Counted from the stretch's first letter, positions 1 through 13,319 are shown. The stretch: DNA of 64,000 nt from Anoplopoma fimbria (GCF_027596085.1 NC_072472.1:13853471-13917470), one strand, 5' to 3'. Made by a program: numbers and translations. The notes: generated from the sequence alone by a model not told the origin.

Positions 1-176
1 AAAATAACGCATTTGTTCAGGAACAAGAATTAGACTGTAACTTATCCTTAAGAGCTTGTAAAGTGAGTGTTGTGGTATCACATCCATATTGTGGAAAAAT
101 AATTCAACGCTGGTCACAATGAGCAGGTTTCCAAGAATGTATCTGCTGAGAATTCAGTGCATTTCAGCTGCTTTAC

Positions 177-696
177 CTGTGAGATCTTTGGCCAAGTCTG
201 GGTGGTTCATGAGACAATGGCTGGCAAACTTAACACATTCCAGCCTGATGGGCACATGGATGTCATTAAACCTTTTGGGAAAAGAAAATCAACGTTACTA
301 TCAGCAACTCCACTCTGCAAAAACATGAATAACCCAGCAGGTATTTTCTGTATGCACAAACTGTAACTCAGGAACCTAAATGTGAGATTTTAATGATTGT
401 AATGCAGCTAAGTCATTAACCAAGAGACAAACCTTAAATTTCAAACTTAATAAAGAAAAATTATATTTCTAATTCTATCAAGCAGTGTGTGTTTGACAAA
501 TTACAAATGGAAATTGACTGTTTAAGAGCCAGAACGAAAACTTTGTTTAGTGAAGCAAATGTGATGATGGTGTGAAACTACAACGAACACTGTATCTTAT
601 AACAACAATCCATTTTGTATGAATGAACCACCAACAACAAGAAACAATAATTTCATTTTGCAGAAACATATTGTAACCCTTATGATGAAATTGAAA

Positions 697-739
<43 letters not shown>

Positions 740-3700
740 TTTATTTATATAGCACCTTTTAAAAACAAGGTTTACAAAGTGCTTCGACAGACAAGCCAGC
801 AAAACAGTGCAATAGAAGAAACATTAAGAACAATCGTTAGGATAAAACTAAACAAAGAAACAAAATGAAATAACAAGAGACAATCAAATAAACAAACAAA
901 ACAAATAAAATCAAGTGAAATAGGTAAAATATAGTAAACAAATATAAGATAAAATACTAAGACCAAATGAAAATGAAACAATAATACGACGACCTCACAT
1001 CAAAGCCATTCTGTAAAAATGTGTTTTAAGAAGTGATTAAAAGAGATTACTGATTCTGCAAGCCTTATCTCCTCCGGCAGGTCGTTCCAAAGCAGAGGAG
1101 CCCTTATGGCGAAAGCACGGTCGCCTTTGGTTTTTAGTCTTGACTTTGGAACAGCCAGAAGGGCCCCACCTGAGGATCTAAGGCTGCGAGCTGGCTCATA
1201 CGGGGTCAACATTTCTCCTATGTATGTCGGGGCCAGACCCAGACGTGCTTTAAAAGTGATCAGCAAAATCTTAAAATCAATTCTAAAACGAACAGGGAGC
1301 CAGTGAAGAGAAATATGATTATTTTCAGATTTTTTCAGACTTTTAGGATCCGTCGACTCCATAGCCACAAACGCTGTAACCCACCTGCCCAGGTAACACT
1401 GCCAGAGAGGTTTGTTCTGTGCAGCCAACTCAGAATCCTTGGCTCCAAACATCTTAGCCAGCAGCTTCACCACTTGCAGCCTCTCATCATTATCATTACT
1501 CTGCAGAGACAGAGCAGAAGGAGAGAGAGAAATTATGCACAGAATTTGGCTGTGTTGAATGGACAGACAAGCCAAGTCAATTACATCGACGACATTGGAA
1601 ACATTACCACTTTCATAAACACAAAGGCAGCAGTTTCTTTGCTATCAATATTGTTTTAGAATGAGACGTGAGGGGGAAAAGGTAACAGCAGAGACAATGC
1701 GAGGTAAAGACAAAAAGGTAGACAGGTGGTAGGAAGGAGAGAAGGTGAAAGAAGAGAAACAGTGGGGAGAGAAAACAAGCAAGGAGAGATAAAGATGTAA
1801 AAAAGTGATGGAGAGACAGTAAATGAATGAGCGAGCATGAGAGAGAGAGAGAGACACAGTGGGAGACTGTAGTCTGTGGGGGAGAGATTTTATCGCAGCT
1901 ATTATTTTGAGGAGACGGCAGTGATCTACACTCCCTCGGAACAGTTAATGAGCGTTATCCATCAGCAGGAGTCCTTTATGAGACACTGCAGAGGCAACGT
2001 TATGTTGACTGGCGGACTGCTCTATCTTTCTAATATGAATCAACAAACCTGCAGAGGAAGTGAAAATGTGCAATTCTGTGGGTAATAGGTTAGAGAATTA
2101 GGTTTTTTGGTCTGGTGTGTGAATATACTCGTAATATTGATATTAACCCAAAACTTGCTGCTACTTCCAGCTCTATAATATCACAACAAAATGTAATAAT
2201 GACAATAACCATAATAATGCCATGCATCTGTCAAATGTCCCAATAAAGTACAGAAGGGTGCACAAAAACAATTATAATATCAGCATGATATGACAAATGT
2301 AAGATGCTCCATTTAAACACACTCACAAAAAAAAGTAAAAATGTAAAAAATAAAAAGTCATAAAAAAAACAAAAACACAAAGCATTTTTGGTGTTTCACT
2401 GTTTATCTAAAAGAGTGTTTTTTTTTTTACTACCTTGAGTTTAAACTCGAGCTGCGGCAGCACCGAGAGCAGCAGGTGGCTGTCTATGTTGTAAAGCTCC
2501 AAGATGAGGTCAAAAACATGTTCGGACAGATCGCTGACTGAGGTCTTCCCCAGCATCAGCACCTGGTTGAAGAACTGATGAAGAGGACAGAGGAAGAATA
2601 ACACAAGGAAGAATTAAGGTAACTGATAACACAATTTTTTTTTTTTTTTATAAAAGATCCTGCAAATCAAGCTGTGACTTTTCTGACATTCGGCTCCTTT
2701 TTCAAAACTTTTTGGAGGATCTGCATATCTTGAAACAGATGTAGAGGCAGACGATCAGATTTCATTAGCCGTCAGAAGAGAGTAAGCATGTGTAACAAAG
2801 ACCACAGATGATTTATTGACATTGCAAGTTCTCTGGTTTCTGGCTCCTCCTCTATGGTTAGGTCAAAGGTCAAGTACAAACAGCATCCCTGAACTGTTTG
2901 GGATTCAGTGTCTTACTCAAACACCCCTTTGCTCTGCATGAACCGGGTCCTCCAGCTTTGAGAATACCCACCATATTCAAGTAGCCTCAGTTAATCAAAA
3001 TTTCCGACACTGAAACTGCATGTGTCACTGTGAGCTTCAGAGCTTGAATGCATCAAATGTTTTATGATCAACAGCTGATTTTAATGACCAACATATCACT
3101 TAGCTTCATCGTCTGCCCAGATATAAACCTCTTGCAGTGCCAAGACATTTCAAGCATGGCTGGCCTTGGTTCAATTACGCTTGCAGCGCTAGTGTCATGC
3201 TCTTCCCATCAGACACATTGAGACGAACCTTGAATCTCCAGTATGCACTGTTTCACCAATAATTGGTAGAACTGTATGATTTTTTTTGTAGTTTATGACT
3301 ATTTCAGGATATGTACAGCTGCATGGTGTCCAGTGTTTAATTCAGGGGAAAAAAATAAAAGTGTATAAAAGACAAAAAACAAAAGTGTGTCAAAGATTTA
3401 ATCTTACGTTGGTGATGTAAGGTTCAATAGCCTGAGCAGTCCTCTTCAGCAGAGCTTTGGCCAGGTCATACGCTTGTTTATTCAAATTCTAGAAGGACAG
3501 AAAAACAATCAGTGAATAAAAAAGCAGGTCAGAGAGCATGTTCAGACAGATGACAAAAACTAAATCCATCATTTCTTGTTTTTCACTCAGCAGAATCCCA
3601 TTCGGATGCTTCTACCCCAAAAGACGTCCACAGATTTTTGTGCACAAATTCTAAAGCTGCTTTACCTCTTTTCACCTGCAGGGGTCTCATTGAATTACAG

Positions 3701-6700
3701 GGTATGGAAAATGATATGCCAGCAAATTAAGTTCAGAAGGTCAGTTACTGAGCATCCTCTACATCAATATTCATGGTGCGTTTGTGTGCATGAATGTATG
3801 GTGCTCTTTTTGTGACCATGTCCGTTGAGTGCACGTGCATTATTTTGTGCACATACCTTGTGTGCGGGCACCAGGTTGACCAACACGGTGTCCAACAGCT
3901 CCTGCGATACAGTGTCTCCCTCGCAGATGATGGAGCTCATCAGGTCCACCATATGCATGTGCACCTTCTGGTTATGGCCGTTGCTAGGGAAACAAGGCAG
4001 AAAGGGTCAAAGACCAAGGATGGCATCAATGCATGACTTAAAATACAATATTCCCTACTGGTTCCATGTTGAGGCACCAACTTAAAAATTGACTGTGCTA
4101 AATCAAAATGTCAGATATGTCTTGGTAGTTTTTAAGATTTACTTTGCTGACAGCAGGCATTTTGTGGGCTTTGTGTTCTTGCTGAATCTCTCATCTTGAA
4201 AGCAAACTGTCCTCACACACAAACAGACTGCGATGCACCAATCACACAGAGGGTGGGTGTACTTGTCCGTAATGATCTGCATTACAGCGGGAGGCAACGT
4301 TTTATTACCTAGATTTGTATCTCAGCGACTGCCGTCCTCAGAGCTTCCAGGAATAACTAGTGTCATTACCTCCCGTTCACTGACGGTGTCACTTACACAC
4401 AAACAAACAAACAAACATCGGGGCTGCATTCCCCTACACCTTCAAGCTCACTGCAATATATCAAGCAGAGCTCTTTAAATTCTACCTATATCATGAAAAA
4501 AAAAAAGCATTGTGTTGGCACAACCTTGACACACACACACAACCATAATTTTGTTCCAATGGCAAAGAGCCAAATACTGCACTGCAGAATTCAGCCCTCA
4601 AGGTTGCGCTCAGCAGAGTGAAATTGAGAGCAGAGTTAGGAGGAAGAGAGGAGAGGAGTGTGGGCCATCAAAGACAAACAACTGGACTGCTACTGTGCTG
4701 TTTAATGATGTTGCAGTGGAGACAGATAGAGGTGTTAGGGGGAGCTACAAAGGCTCATGTCTGACATTAAGAACTGCTGCAGACAAAAAGCGGAGGCGAT
4801 GTGGGAAGAGAAAAATAATAGATGGACACACAAACCCCACGGCAAATATATGGACACAAATATTAACAACCACACTGAGCCGCCTTTGATGAAAAAAATA
4901 CTTACTTGATGACCTGGAAGAGTGTTCTGTAAAGCTGGGTGAATATCTCGTTGCTGTCTTCAAGCTCAAAGCAAATATTGTAGGACTTCACCCATGCTAT
5001 GTTCTGAACAAAAAGAGAGAAGAGAGGAGGCAGGAGGTTAGTGACAATGCAATTTACAATGCAGCCAACTAGGAAGATGAAAGAAGAATTTGGTAAGGGA
5101 GGAGAATGTTTACACATACAACACTTACAGATCAACATTAGCAATCATTTGGAGATGTGTTTGTGGCCACCGGATTAATTCAAGTGAAACATGCACCATC
5201 TTTTAGCTCCATTTTTGGTCTTAACCAACTGTCCTTGTCTGTTGGCTGTTTGGTGCTGAGCAGTTAGTGTGCAGTGGGTTATAGCTTTTCCCTTGAAAAC
5301 AGCTGCAACAACACTATGAGAGCACTGAGAGTGAATTGCAAAAACAATAAAGTTGCAGCCGGACAGCTAAACAATGAGCTTAAACTCTGTATTAAGCTCT
5401 GGTTCTGGCTTGGCCCGATAGAGAATCCCCACCTGAATCTGCAGCTCCCCTCAGCTTTACACCGAGGGGAGCTGCAGATTCAGGTGGGGATTCTCTATCG
5501 GGCCAAGCCAGAACCATTGCCACCGTCCACTTGTGTCGGAGCATTTTCTGATGCAACCCATGCAGGGTTCAGAGCGAAAGGGCCGATCGGAAGCCTCCGG
5601 AGGCTGCATCAGGCACTGCCAGAGAGGCGGTGCATTCTGCGTGGAGAATCAACCTCAAAAATGCTGCCGTTAAGAGGGTCAAGACGAATTTGCCTTTGAG
5701 ATACGTCCACACATCCAAAGGAAAAAAACAGAAATCTTTGAATATCAACAGTTGATGCTACCAAAGCGCCGGAGCCCCCCCCCCAAAAACATTTCTGGAC
5801 AGCCCCATTGTAATCTGTTTTAAGGTTTTCAAACAGAGAGTCTGCTGCAGCCTGAAGAAGAAAAAAACTAAAGTGACAAATGACTGCAGATATACTTACA
5901 GGTATCCTATAAGCTGCTGTTGCACAGCAGAACAGAGCGCATGTAATTCAGCCACCACTGCTTCCTCCTCTGTGTCTCTAGACTATCCCTCAGCATCATT
6001 TATTTAATACAAGACAGTTACATAAGATCTTGAACACACGTGCAATAGTGAATGCATTCAAAATACCAGTGGTCCAATGCTGTGTGAAATTCTAATTCAC
6101 TGAGATAAAGCAAAACAACTGCCAAAGTTATAATGCACAGAATGAGCCTTTAAGTCAACAAGTCATACACCAACGGAAGCCCTTCACAGGTTAAGTTGTT
6201 CACATTAAACCTTTTAAGTAAGTATCTCTGTTGCCTTTTATAAACTATTAAATAAAATATCACAAAAAAAAAGGGGAAAAGAGCTTCTTTTTCCTGACTG
6301 ATATACAGTGGATTGCTTCTAATATAGGGAGAACAAAGTACATTATTGAGTCAGACCAATAAAATGTTCATCAACAGTGAGTTTGTTGGTGTAATGTTGG
6401 TTATTTGAAAATGATTTATAATGGTTTAATGGGAATAGGCTAGCACTACTCAGGAGTCAGAGACAGACAGATAGAGGGGACAGCCACTCCCACAGTCCTC
6501 CTCAGCTGGTAAAATGATCGAGCATAAACGGGTGGATGATTATCTCAAAGATGTTGAAGCATAATCAAAGTGTTGGACCCCTGTGCAGTAACTTTTCATA
6601 CGTGTGCTTTGCAAATTGGATTTCCATCTTCCACATCAACTCCCTGGTCATTTAGAGGATAGAAAGCTAGAATGTCAGTTACCTCTGACATATTTACAGC

Positions 6701-8282
6701 TCTTTTTATCAGCTCTTGTGGTGAGTGGCACAACTCATCACAAAACAAACTAGCACAAAAACATGTGTCAAGTGATTCGCTCGAGCAGAGCTGTTACCGC
6801 ACAAACAAACAACCTGACTTGTGCAACAATCCGGAGAGATCTTGACAAGCAGATATCATAGAATCTTCAATTCTTAGTTATGAAACTGTGACGTTATTTA
6901 ACTGCAATGACGCCCGTACAACCTTCTGCTGCTCATCTCATTTTCACGTTGTAGCTTCAGGTTGTGAGTATTAATTAGGCCACCAATCTAAAACGTTGTT
7001 TTTTTTCAGTCTAAACAAACCAAAACATTTTTTTACCTGTAGTTATTTGTTAAAAAACAAGTATCTACACATGTTGAACCTAATTAGATCCAATGAGGGA
7101 TTTAGGCACAATCTTGGATTCAAGTTTGATAAAATGGGATCCAACCTGAACTCTACTACTGATCCATAAACATACAGTCACGTACCTCAAGCAGATAGAA
7201 GTATCTGTTGAACTGAGCGCTTTTGGTGTCCTCCAGTCCTTTGAGCTGTCTTGTGATGAACATGAAAATGTCCTAGACAAGAAACAAACAAACACAAAGT
7301 GAATGCTCCACACACACAGATGTAGTCGTAAGTAAAACTTAGCTTATAAGATTTAATTATAGGTTTATACATTTCAGCTATTTTCAGCCAACTTCTCCAA
7401 AGAATAAAACGCAATATGTCAGTAAGTATAAAGTGAATACTCCAGACAAGATGAAACAAGTCATGCAATTAAAACAGTGAGTAATGCTGGTGGAACGCAA
7501 TGTAAATTTGCAGTATTTTGTTTAATTTGCCTAAGTACAATTTTCACCAGCGTACCTTGAGTTTGTCTGGGGAGGTGTAGGGCGCCTCGGGGGCGTAAAT
7601 CCTGAATATGTCTGCCAGACAGCAAGCCACCAGCAGACGCACATCCTTGTCTGGGTGTTTGAGGAAGAAGTCTGAGGCCAGGTGGAGGGCCAGGTTCAGG
7701 TACAGCTCCTTCTCTTCCTCAGAGTCCTGGTCCATGTCCATGAAGGTCTTCACAACCATCTGGAAGAGGGGTGGGGGGATTTTATGTTGGGGGGAAAGAG
7801 AAGGTGCTGGAGGTTAGTGACTGAGTTAACTAAATAGCGAGGTGAGTTTTTAACAAACTAAAGTCTGCAATCAATCCAATGAGGTTCAAAGTCCCTCTAG
7901 AGCATATCATTTAAAAAGTCAAATACAACTTCAAATATTACATCAGTAATAATTAATATATCACTTCGGGTGAATCACTCAAAGTTAACATTTTTTTTTT
8001 TTTAAATCTCATGAAATCTTAAATATTACTACTATGCAAACACTTAAAACATCCTACATCCAGTCGTCAAATAAATGATACCGTCACACCTTCAGTGATG
8101 AAGCCTGACATTTACCCCATGATCTGTGCGACCACACAGTAAACAGAGGAGATGCAGCAGCAGCAGACACTGACCTTGAGTCTGCGGACCATTTCCTCTT
8201 TGGAGATTTTGTCAGAGATCTCCTTGACCCCCGGGGGGTAGGTCACCTTCCCATCTGTGACTCGAGCTTTAGAGTGAGCCAT
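177..8282 (-). CDS. pds5b: pds5b, sister chromatid cohesion protein PDS5 homolog B (N-terminal part, runs off the window)
   Basis: PDS5B is a nuclear HEAT-repeat protein that binds the cohesin ring and, with WAPL and sororin, controls cohesin release and sister-chromatid cohesion. Coding exons, in gene order with residues: 8175-8282 (1-36), 7556-7759 (37-104), 7186-7272 (105-133), 4906-5003, 3857-3983 (to 208), 3408-3488 (209-235), 2434-2574 (236-282), 1385-1500 and 177-271 (to 352). All junctions are GT-AG and the phases join without a break. The start reads [18 protein letters not shown], which resembles vertebrate PDS5B and differs from the longer, different PDS5A N-terminus. Later blocks such as [20 protein letters not shown] and [16 protein letters not shown] also fit B better than A. 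Human PDS5B is about 1,450 residues, so roughly a quarter is here, and the exon ending at 177 is not followed by another exon before position 1. The introns hold a LINE fragment, an inverted repeat and MITEs, listed separately. Confidence 0.95.
690..1350 (-). mobile_element. 3' fragment of an L2/Rex1-like non-LTR retrotransposon (LINE)
   Basis: On the minus strand an open frame from about 1310 to 1000 encodes [17 protein letters not shown], then [21 protein letters not shown] and [13 protein letters not shown]. This is the well-known C-terminal end of fish L2/Rex1-type ORF2 proteins, downstream of the reverse transcriptase domain. It is followed by a 3' tail with AGGTGCTATATAAATAAAG and a (ATT)n run (about 700-738 on the plus strand), the usual LINE end. 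The reverse transcriptase core is missing, so the copy is 5' truncated. It sits in a pds5b intron, about 35-80 bp past an exon donor. The 5' edge is approximate. Confidence 0.85.
5400..5516. repeat. Perfect inverted repeat: 53-bp arms, 11-nt loop
   Basis: The left arm (5400-5452) and right arm (5464-5516) are exact reverse complements with no mismatch. They are separated by an 11-nt spacer at 5453-5463. The repeat lies in the pds5b intron between the exons at 7186-7272 and 4906-5003. As RNA it would fold into a 53-bp perfect stem. I do not recognise the arm sequence, and the arms were not found elsewhere in the window. Confidence 0.95.
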
Positions 8283-8979
8283 TCTCTTTAGCTCTTCACT
8301 GCCTGAGGAAAGAGGAAGTACCGTTAGTAATAAAAGCAGAGGAGCACCAGAGAGAAGAGGAAACAGAGAACACAGACCAGAGTGACTGAAAACCTAAAAC
8401 CTTGAAGAATTGCTGAACCTTAACCCCCAAAAAAAAAGAAGAAGAAAAGTCGCACATTGTTAACTATTTGGAACCCGAGGCCAATCTTTTTAAAACTTCA
8501 AAGCTTCCACAGAAGGCTGCAGAAGAGACTTCTGAAATAGTCCGCGAGTTATTCACAATTCACAGAAATAGCTTTCTACAAGCTGAATCAAGGATGAAAT
8601 TGCTGCATTCAGAGAGCAGGCCGACGTTTCACTGCAAGCTGCTGCGACCATTGTGCTTCGCATTTCATTACCACCGCCACAAGCCTGTCAAAGACAACAC
8701 CCAATTCATTTCTAGGACATTCACATGATGCCGAATGCGCTTTGACTTTCAACTTAGTACACTGCTCATTGTACGGATCAGCCATGCTGCACTTTACGCT
8801 GCTCTTTGGCAACGCTACAGAACTGATCTGTCTCACCTTGCCGCTGCTTTTTGTCCATTAAGGATATTTAAAAGGCAGAAATTGGTTCACGCATATGACA
8901 TATGTACATCTCGCCTACGTTAGACATATCAAAAGCCTGACTCATAGTTCATGAATCTACAAAACTAGGCATGCAATGT

Positions 8980-8990
8980 TATATATATAT

Positions 8991-9029
<39 letters not shown>
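8980..9029. repeat. (AT)n microsatellite
   Basis: Alternating AT with one or two interruptions, continuing into AT-rich sequence to about 9056, inside pds5b intron 1. Confidence 0.95.
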
Positions 9030-9587
9030 AAATAAAAATATATATATAAAAATAAAAATGTATGAAACTTTGCAATGGGGGTTCATAAAGCCTCTAAAGC
9101 ATTTTATTACAGCAGTGCATTAATTACAGCAGCAAAGCTAGAGGTAAAGAACTTCCCAGGAATTTCGAGTAAAGCAAAGTCTGATGTTTTGCAATCAGTT
9201 AATTAGAAGAATCCAATGAAAAACACCTTAGTCACAGCCTGAGAAATAGAGCCATTAACCAAATCAATCCTTTCCTCCAGCCTCAATATATGTCTTTGTC
9301 TGTTTTGCTAGTAGTTTACTCATCTTTCTACATGTGATCATGTAGCCAGTCATCATCTCCTTTACTCTTGAATGTAAATAACAATTTAGACACATTGTGT
9401 ATATTACTCACGTAACAATAACTCTTGGTCTGTTGTCTTGTTAATGTGACCGTCTTCAGACAAAGATTGCAAGTGAAAAGAAACACTGTGTGAAGCCTCT
9501 CAACTGCCATGTTCTTGTGATTAAATAAGCCCACCATGTTTACTTAATAGAAAGAAAAAAAAAAATGGAAATGGCTAAATAAATATG

Positions 9588-9790
9588 CAGCTTTTATATA
9601 AAGCGCTTTGCAATTTGCCTCCCATTCATATTTACAGTCACGGTGGCAGCAAGCTACTGCGCGAAAACTAAAAAGGCCATCGGCACAATTCGAGATTCAG
9701 TGTCTTGCCCACTTCAACACGTGGGTGGGAGAAGGAAATCCCTGTGGTTAGTGGACGACCAGCTCTAAACCCTGAGTCACAGCTGATCGT
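9588..9790 (-). mobile_element. Degraded fish retroelement with an AAAGCGCTTTATATAAA-type tail
   Basis: The block contains TTTATATAAAGCGCTTTGCA, a stretch like GCCTCCCATTCA, GGTGGCAGCAAGCTAC, AGTGTCTTGCCCA and GTTAGTGGACGACC in the order typical of a very common teleost L2/SINE-like repeat. Orientation is inferred from the tail. The family name is not certain. Confidence 0.65.
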
Positions 9791-11281
9791 GTCATGACAA
9801 ATGGTTTAACTGGTATCGAATCAATAGGCTCTCTCAACAAAAGGCTGCAACTAACAACAATCATCATCATCAATTACACTGGCAATTATTTACTTGAGTA
9901 AACAAGACATTGTTAGGTTTCTAAAATGTGATCAAAATTGTAGCCATTTTTATTTATCAGTAATTTAAAAAACCCTCAATAAATAAGACGGTAAACTTAA
10001 TTGTTGGATTTTGGCCTGTTGGTTGGACTAAACAGGTTGGCTTTGAAAACTGTGATGAGCATTGAAGCATTTCATCAACTAAAGTTTTATTGTGTTGTAT
10101 TTCTTTGCGTCATCATCATTGTCCATATTGTAAAAAGCCAACACAAACTCCACATCAGTGGTGAAATCAGATGGCTGATTAATCAATGCATTTTAGCCAA
10201 TGCGGAAAATGTTGCTGTTCATCAAGATTTGTTGTGATTTGTAGTGTTAAACAATAGCCAACTGTAATGTTTGTGTGAGTGTGTTGTTCAGGTTTTGGGC
10301 CGTTTGTTGCACAAAACAAAACATTTGAAGAAGTCACCATGGGCTGTGGAAAATTACATCATGTATTTCCCATTATTTTTACAATTTAAAAACAATAATG
10401 AATGAATCGATAAGGAGAACAATCTGTAAATGCAGCCCTACATTTCTCTCCTTCATTTTAAGTTTCAGTTATCCTATCGTAAACCCTCTATACTCAGTAT
10501 TTCAATTAAAATATCCTTCTTTATACAAGTATGTGCAAGCAATTTACTATCATTTAAAACAAGTACAACAAACATGCAATCCTCCAAGAAAAGCAGCCTT
10601 GTTTAATTTCAATCAATAACAAACATGTCTCATTTTGACCAAAAGCTTTGATATGGCCTGTGATATAACTACAGTATAATGCTATTAAAGAGTAATTGGC
10701 AACATTTCATAGAAATACATGACATAGTGTCTGACATATCCTGAATGTTGACAGTCTGGTCTATAGTCCTTTCCCAGATTTCAGTCATTAATCTGTCTTC
10801 AGAACTACAGTCCAAAGACAAAACATGCAACAAGATGAATTGTTTCATCAATTCTGTCTCTTTTTCTGCCATACTACCTGCTTTTACTGATTAAGTACCA
10901 GAGTTGACTGAATGTTTTACACCCCAGGCTTCTGGTATGTGGTTTGTTTCTTTGCGAGCTCCAATATCTCATTCCACAACAACCACCTGGCACAGGGGAC
11001 TCAGCAAAACAAGCTTATACTACCTTTTACAAAAGACACTGCATATAAACTCAAAGCGTTACATTGATTGACAGATGATTTTTCTTCTTTTACCAAGTCT
11101 TGTTTGTGCCTTATCACAAATGACGCTGCTTTTGTTACTCAAGTAGATGTGATAATTATGAAGCTGGTTCAGTAGTTCTGTCGTTTGAACAAAGTGCCGG
11201 GTTTGATTTACAGTCCAGACCACAAACTGAAATCTGAATAACGACCAAACAATTTTCTGCAGCTGTACTTGAGCTTTTTTT

Positions 11282-11285
11282 ACAC

Positions 11286-11320
<35 letters not shown>
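11282..11320. repeat. (CA)n microsatellite
   Basis: Nearly pure CA dinucleotide run in pds5b intron 1. Confidence 0.95.
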
Positions 11321-11322
<2 letters not shown>

Positions 11323-12419
11323 CTGACTCTGACCTTCTTTTCCACCCCACAGCTGCTGCCAAATTTGAGTACATCTCTCTCTCTCTCTTAGTCTACCACA
11401 CACAGAGCTCTGGCAGCCAATCAGAGTAGAGTATTTCTCGACCTGGGGGTCCGTCTGGGTACCATCCAGCAGAGATTATTTCACTTTGAATAAAAAGCAG
11501 CAGTAAATAATCACACACAGGCAACACTAAAGCGAACATGGGCTACTGTCAACTCAGTACAGGTTTATCAAGGTAAAACACATGTGTTCCCCCACTGAGG
11601 GTTTCCTATCGGTCTGCAGCTTATGCTCTCACCAATTTACCTCTCTGACACAGCTGCCAGTAGAAATATGAAGACTCTCCTAACCTAATCTGAACCTTGA
11701 CACAGGCATCCTTTGTTTTGGCCCTGTGGGTGATTACGGGGAAGAGAGTGACTGTCAGCAAACAGAAGTAAAAAGGAATGGACACCAGCTGGTCATAAGG
11801 GAGAACTCAACGACCGCCACACGGGCACCCACAAATACAAAGCACAGGAAACTGGCTGAACAGGGATCCACTATGGAAGAGTTTAGTTTTACCCCAAATT
11901 AAATGGAATAAGACATTTTCTGAACAGAGCACGTCTCTGCTAAATCTGAACCAGTGAAGGACAGCCATAAACAACGATGACGCAGAGAAGTTGGGTTTGA
12001 AATGAGTCCAAATGTTTTGAGTATGAGACAAGTTCAGAGTAAACCTTCAACATGCCGTATACTAACAGACAACACAGTGTCCAATCACATGTCTCGTGTT
12101 ATTAGTGAAGTGCAGACATAACTCCTCTTCTGTATCCATTTAACACAAGCAAACCATCTCAAATAAATAAACAGAAGACTTCCATTGTGGCTTTGTAGAC
12201 CAATCATAACTTTGTCAGGTTTTTTTTGTTTTAGTTGGAAAAAATGTAGTTGTAGCTTCAGCCTGTATTAGGTCTAAAAACTTGGACAAACAAAAAAAAA
12301 AAAAAAAAACACCACTGAAAAATAACTCCAAACAAAAACACTACAACGTGATTTCTGATGCGACACTAGCCCATGTGCTTTTGTAAATAGCCATTATAAA
12401 ACTATAATAAGAAATAATA

Positions 12420-12770
12420 CAGCACCAGTTAAAAGTTTGGACACACCTTCTCATTCAACTAATTTGAAGAATAAGATAAGATAATCCTTTATTAGTCCCA
12501 CAGCGGGGACATTTACAGGATTACAGCAGCATAGAGGATAGTGCAAACAAGAGACATAGTAAAAAAACAACATCAAAAATAAGTATTAGTCTATCTAAAA
12601 TACAAAACATATTCTGGTTTGTTGAGCATTTGTTTGTTTACCACATAATTCCATATGTGTTCCTTCATAGTTTGGATGTCTTCAATATTAATCTACAATG
12701 TAGAAAAAAATAAAAATAAAGAAAAACCATTGAATGAGAAGCTTTGTGTCCAAACTTTTGACTGGTACTG
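12420..12770. mobile_element. Tc1/mariner-like MITE, copy B, interrupted by a nested retroelement tail
   Basis: The ends are inverted repeats: CAGCACCAGTTAAAAGTTTG at the left and CAAACTTTTGACTGGTACTG at the right, flanked by TA on both sides. The reverse complement of the copy at 22106-22329 aligns along its whole length except for about 120 extra bases at about 12471-12595. The extra block carries the tail AGATAATCCTTTATTAGTCC shared with other elements in the window. Confidence 0.8.
12471..12595 (-). mobile_element. Nested insertion: retroelement end with (GATAA)n tail
   Basis: This segment is absent from the otherwise matching MITE at 22106-22329. It begins with AAGATAAGATAATCC and continues TTTATTAGTCCCACAGCGGGG, as do the copies at 14290-14354 and 51134-51330. 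Read on the minus strand it ends in AATAAAGG followed by TTATC repeats, like the 3' end of a LINE or SINE. Confidence 0.7.
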
Positions 12771-13319
12771 TATATGTAAAAGCAAGCTATAAAACACAGT
12801 AATTGCATTTGGTAATGCTACCCCAAAATCAATACACGGCATTCCATATTGGCTTTTTAGAAAAGCTATCTTGATTTTTAAGTGTTATAGGGTAGCAAAA
12901 CCCCAATGAACCTTTCCAACAACCAGAATCCCAGGGCCTTACAACCAGATGTCCCAGACACCTCTTACAGCCTGTGATCCGGTGGACAACCCGAGGTGTT
13001 GACGGTGAAACGAGTCAACAATCACAGACCGATGGCTGTCACAACAAAAGCACCCTGGAAGAAGTTCAGTGCTGCGTGCGATTTCATAATCCTTCCTGTT
13101 TTTGGTGGCTTAAATACTATCACTACTCAATCACCAATCATGAAAACATCCATGTGCACGGGATGAGGTTTGTGAGTGAAACATCTACCCATTAAATACA
13201 CTATTAACTCTGCAATAAATAAAAACAATGTGCCTTGAGCAAGCAGCTTATAATACAGAGTAATAATGCAGCATATAAACATTGCAATGCACAGAGTTGC
13301 TTGTTGTTGTGGTGCAGCT

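Noticed and set aside
4551..4889. A 112-codon plus-strand open frame in a pds5b intron
   Set aside because: No recognisable domain, no splice or promoter context, and lies antisense within an intron.
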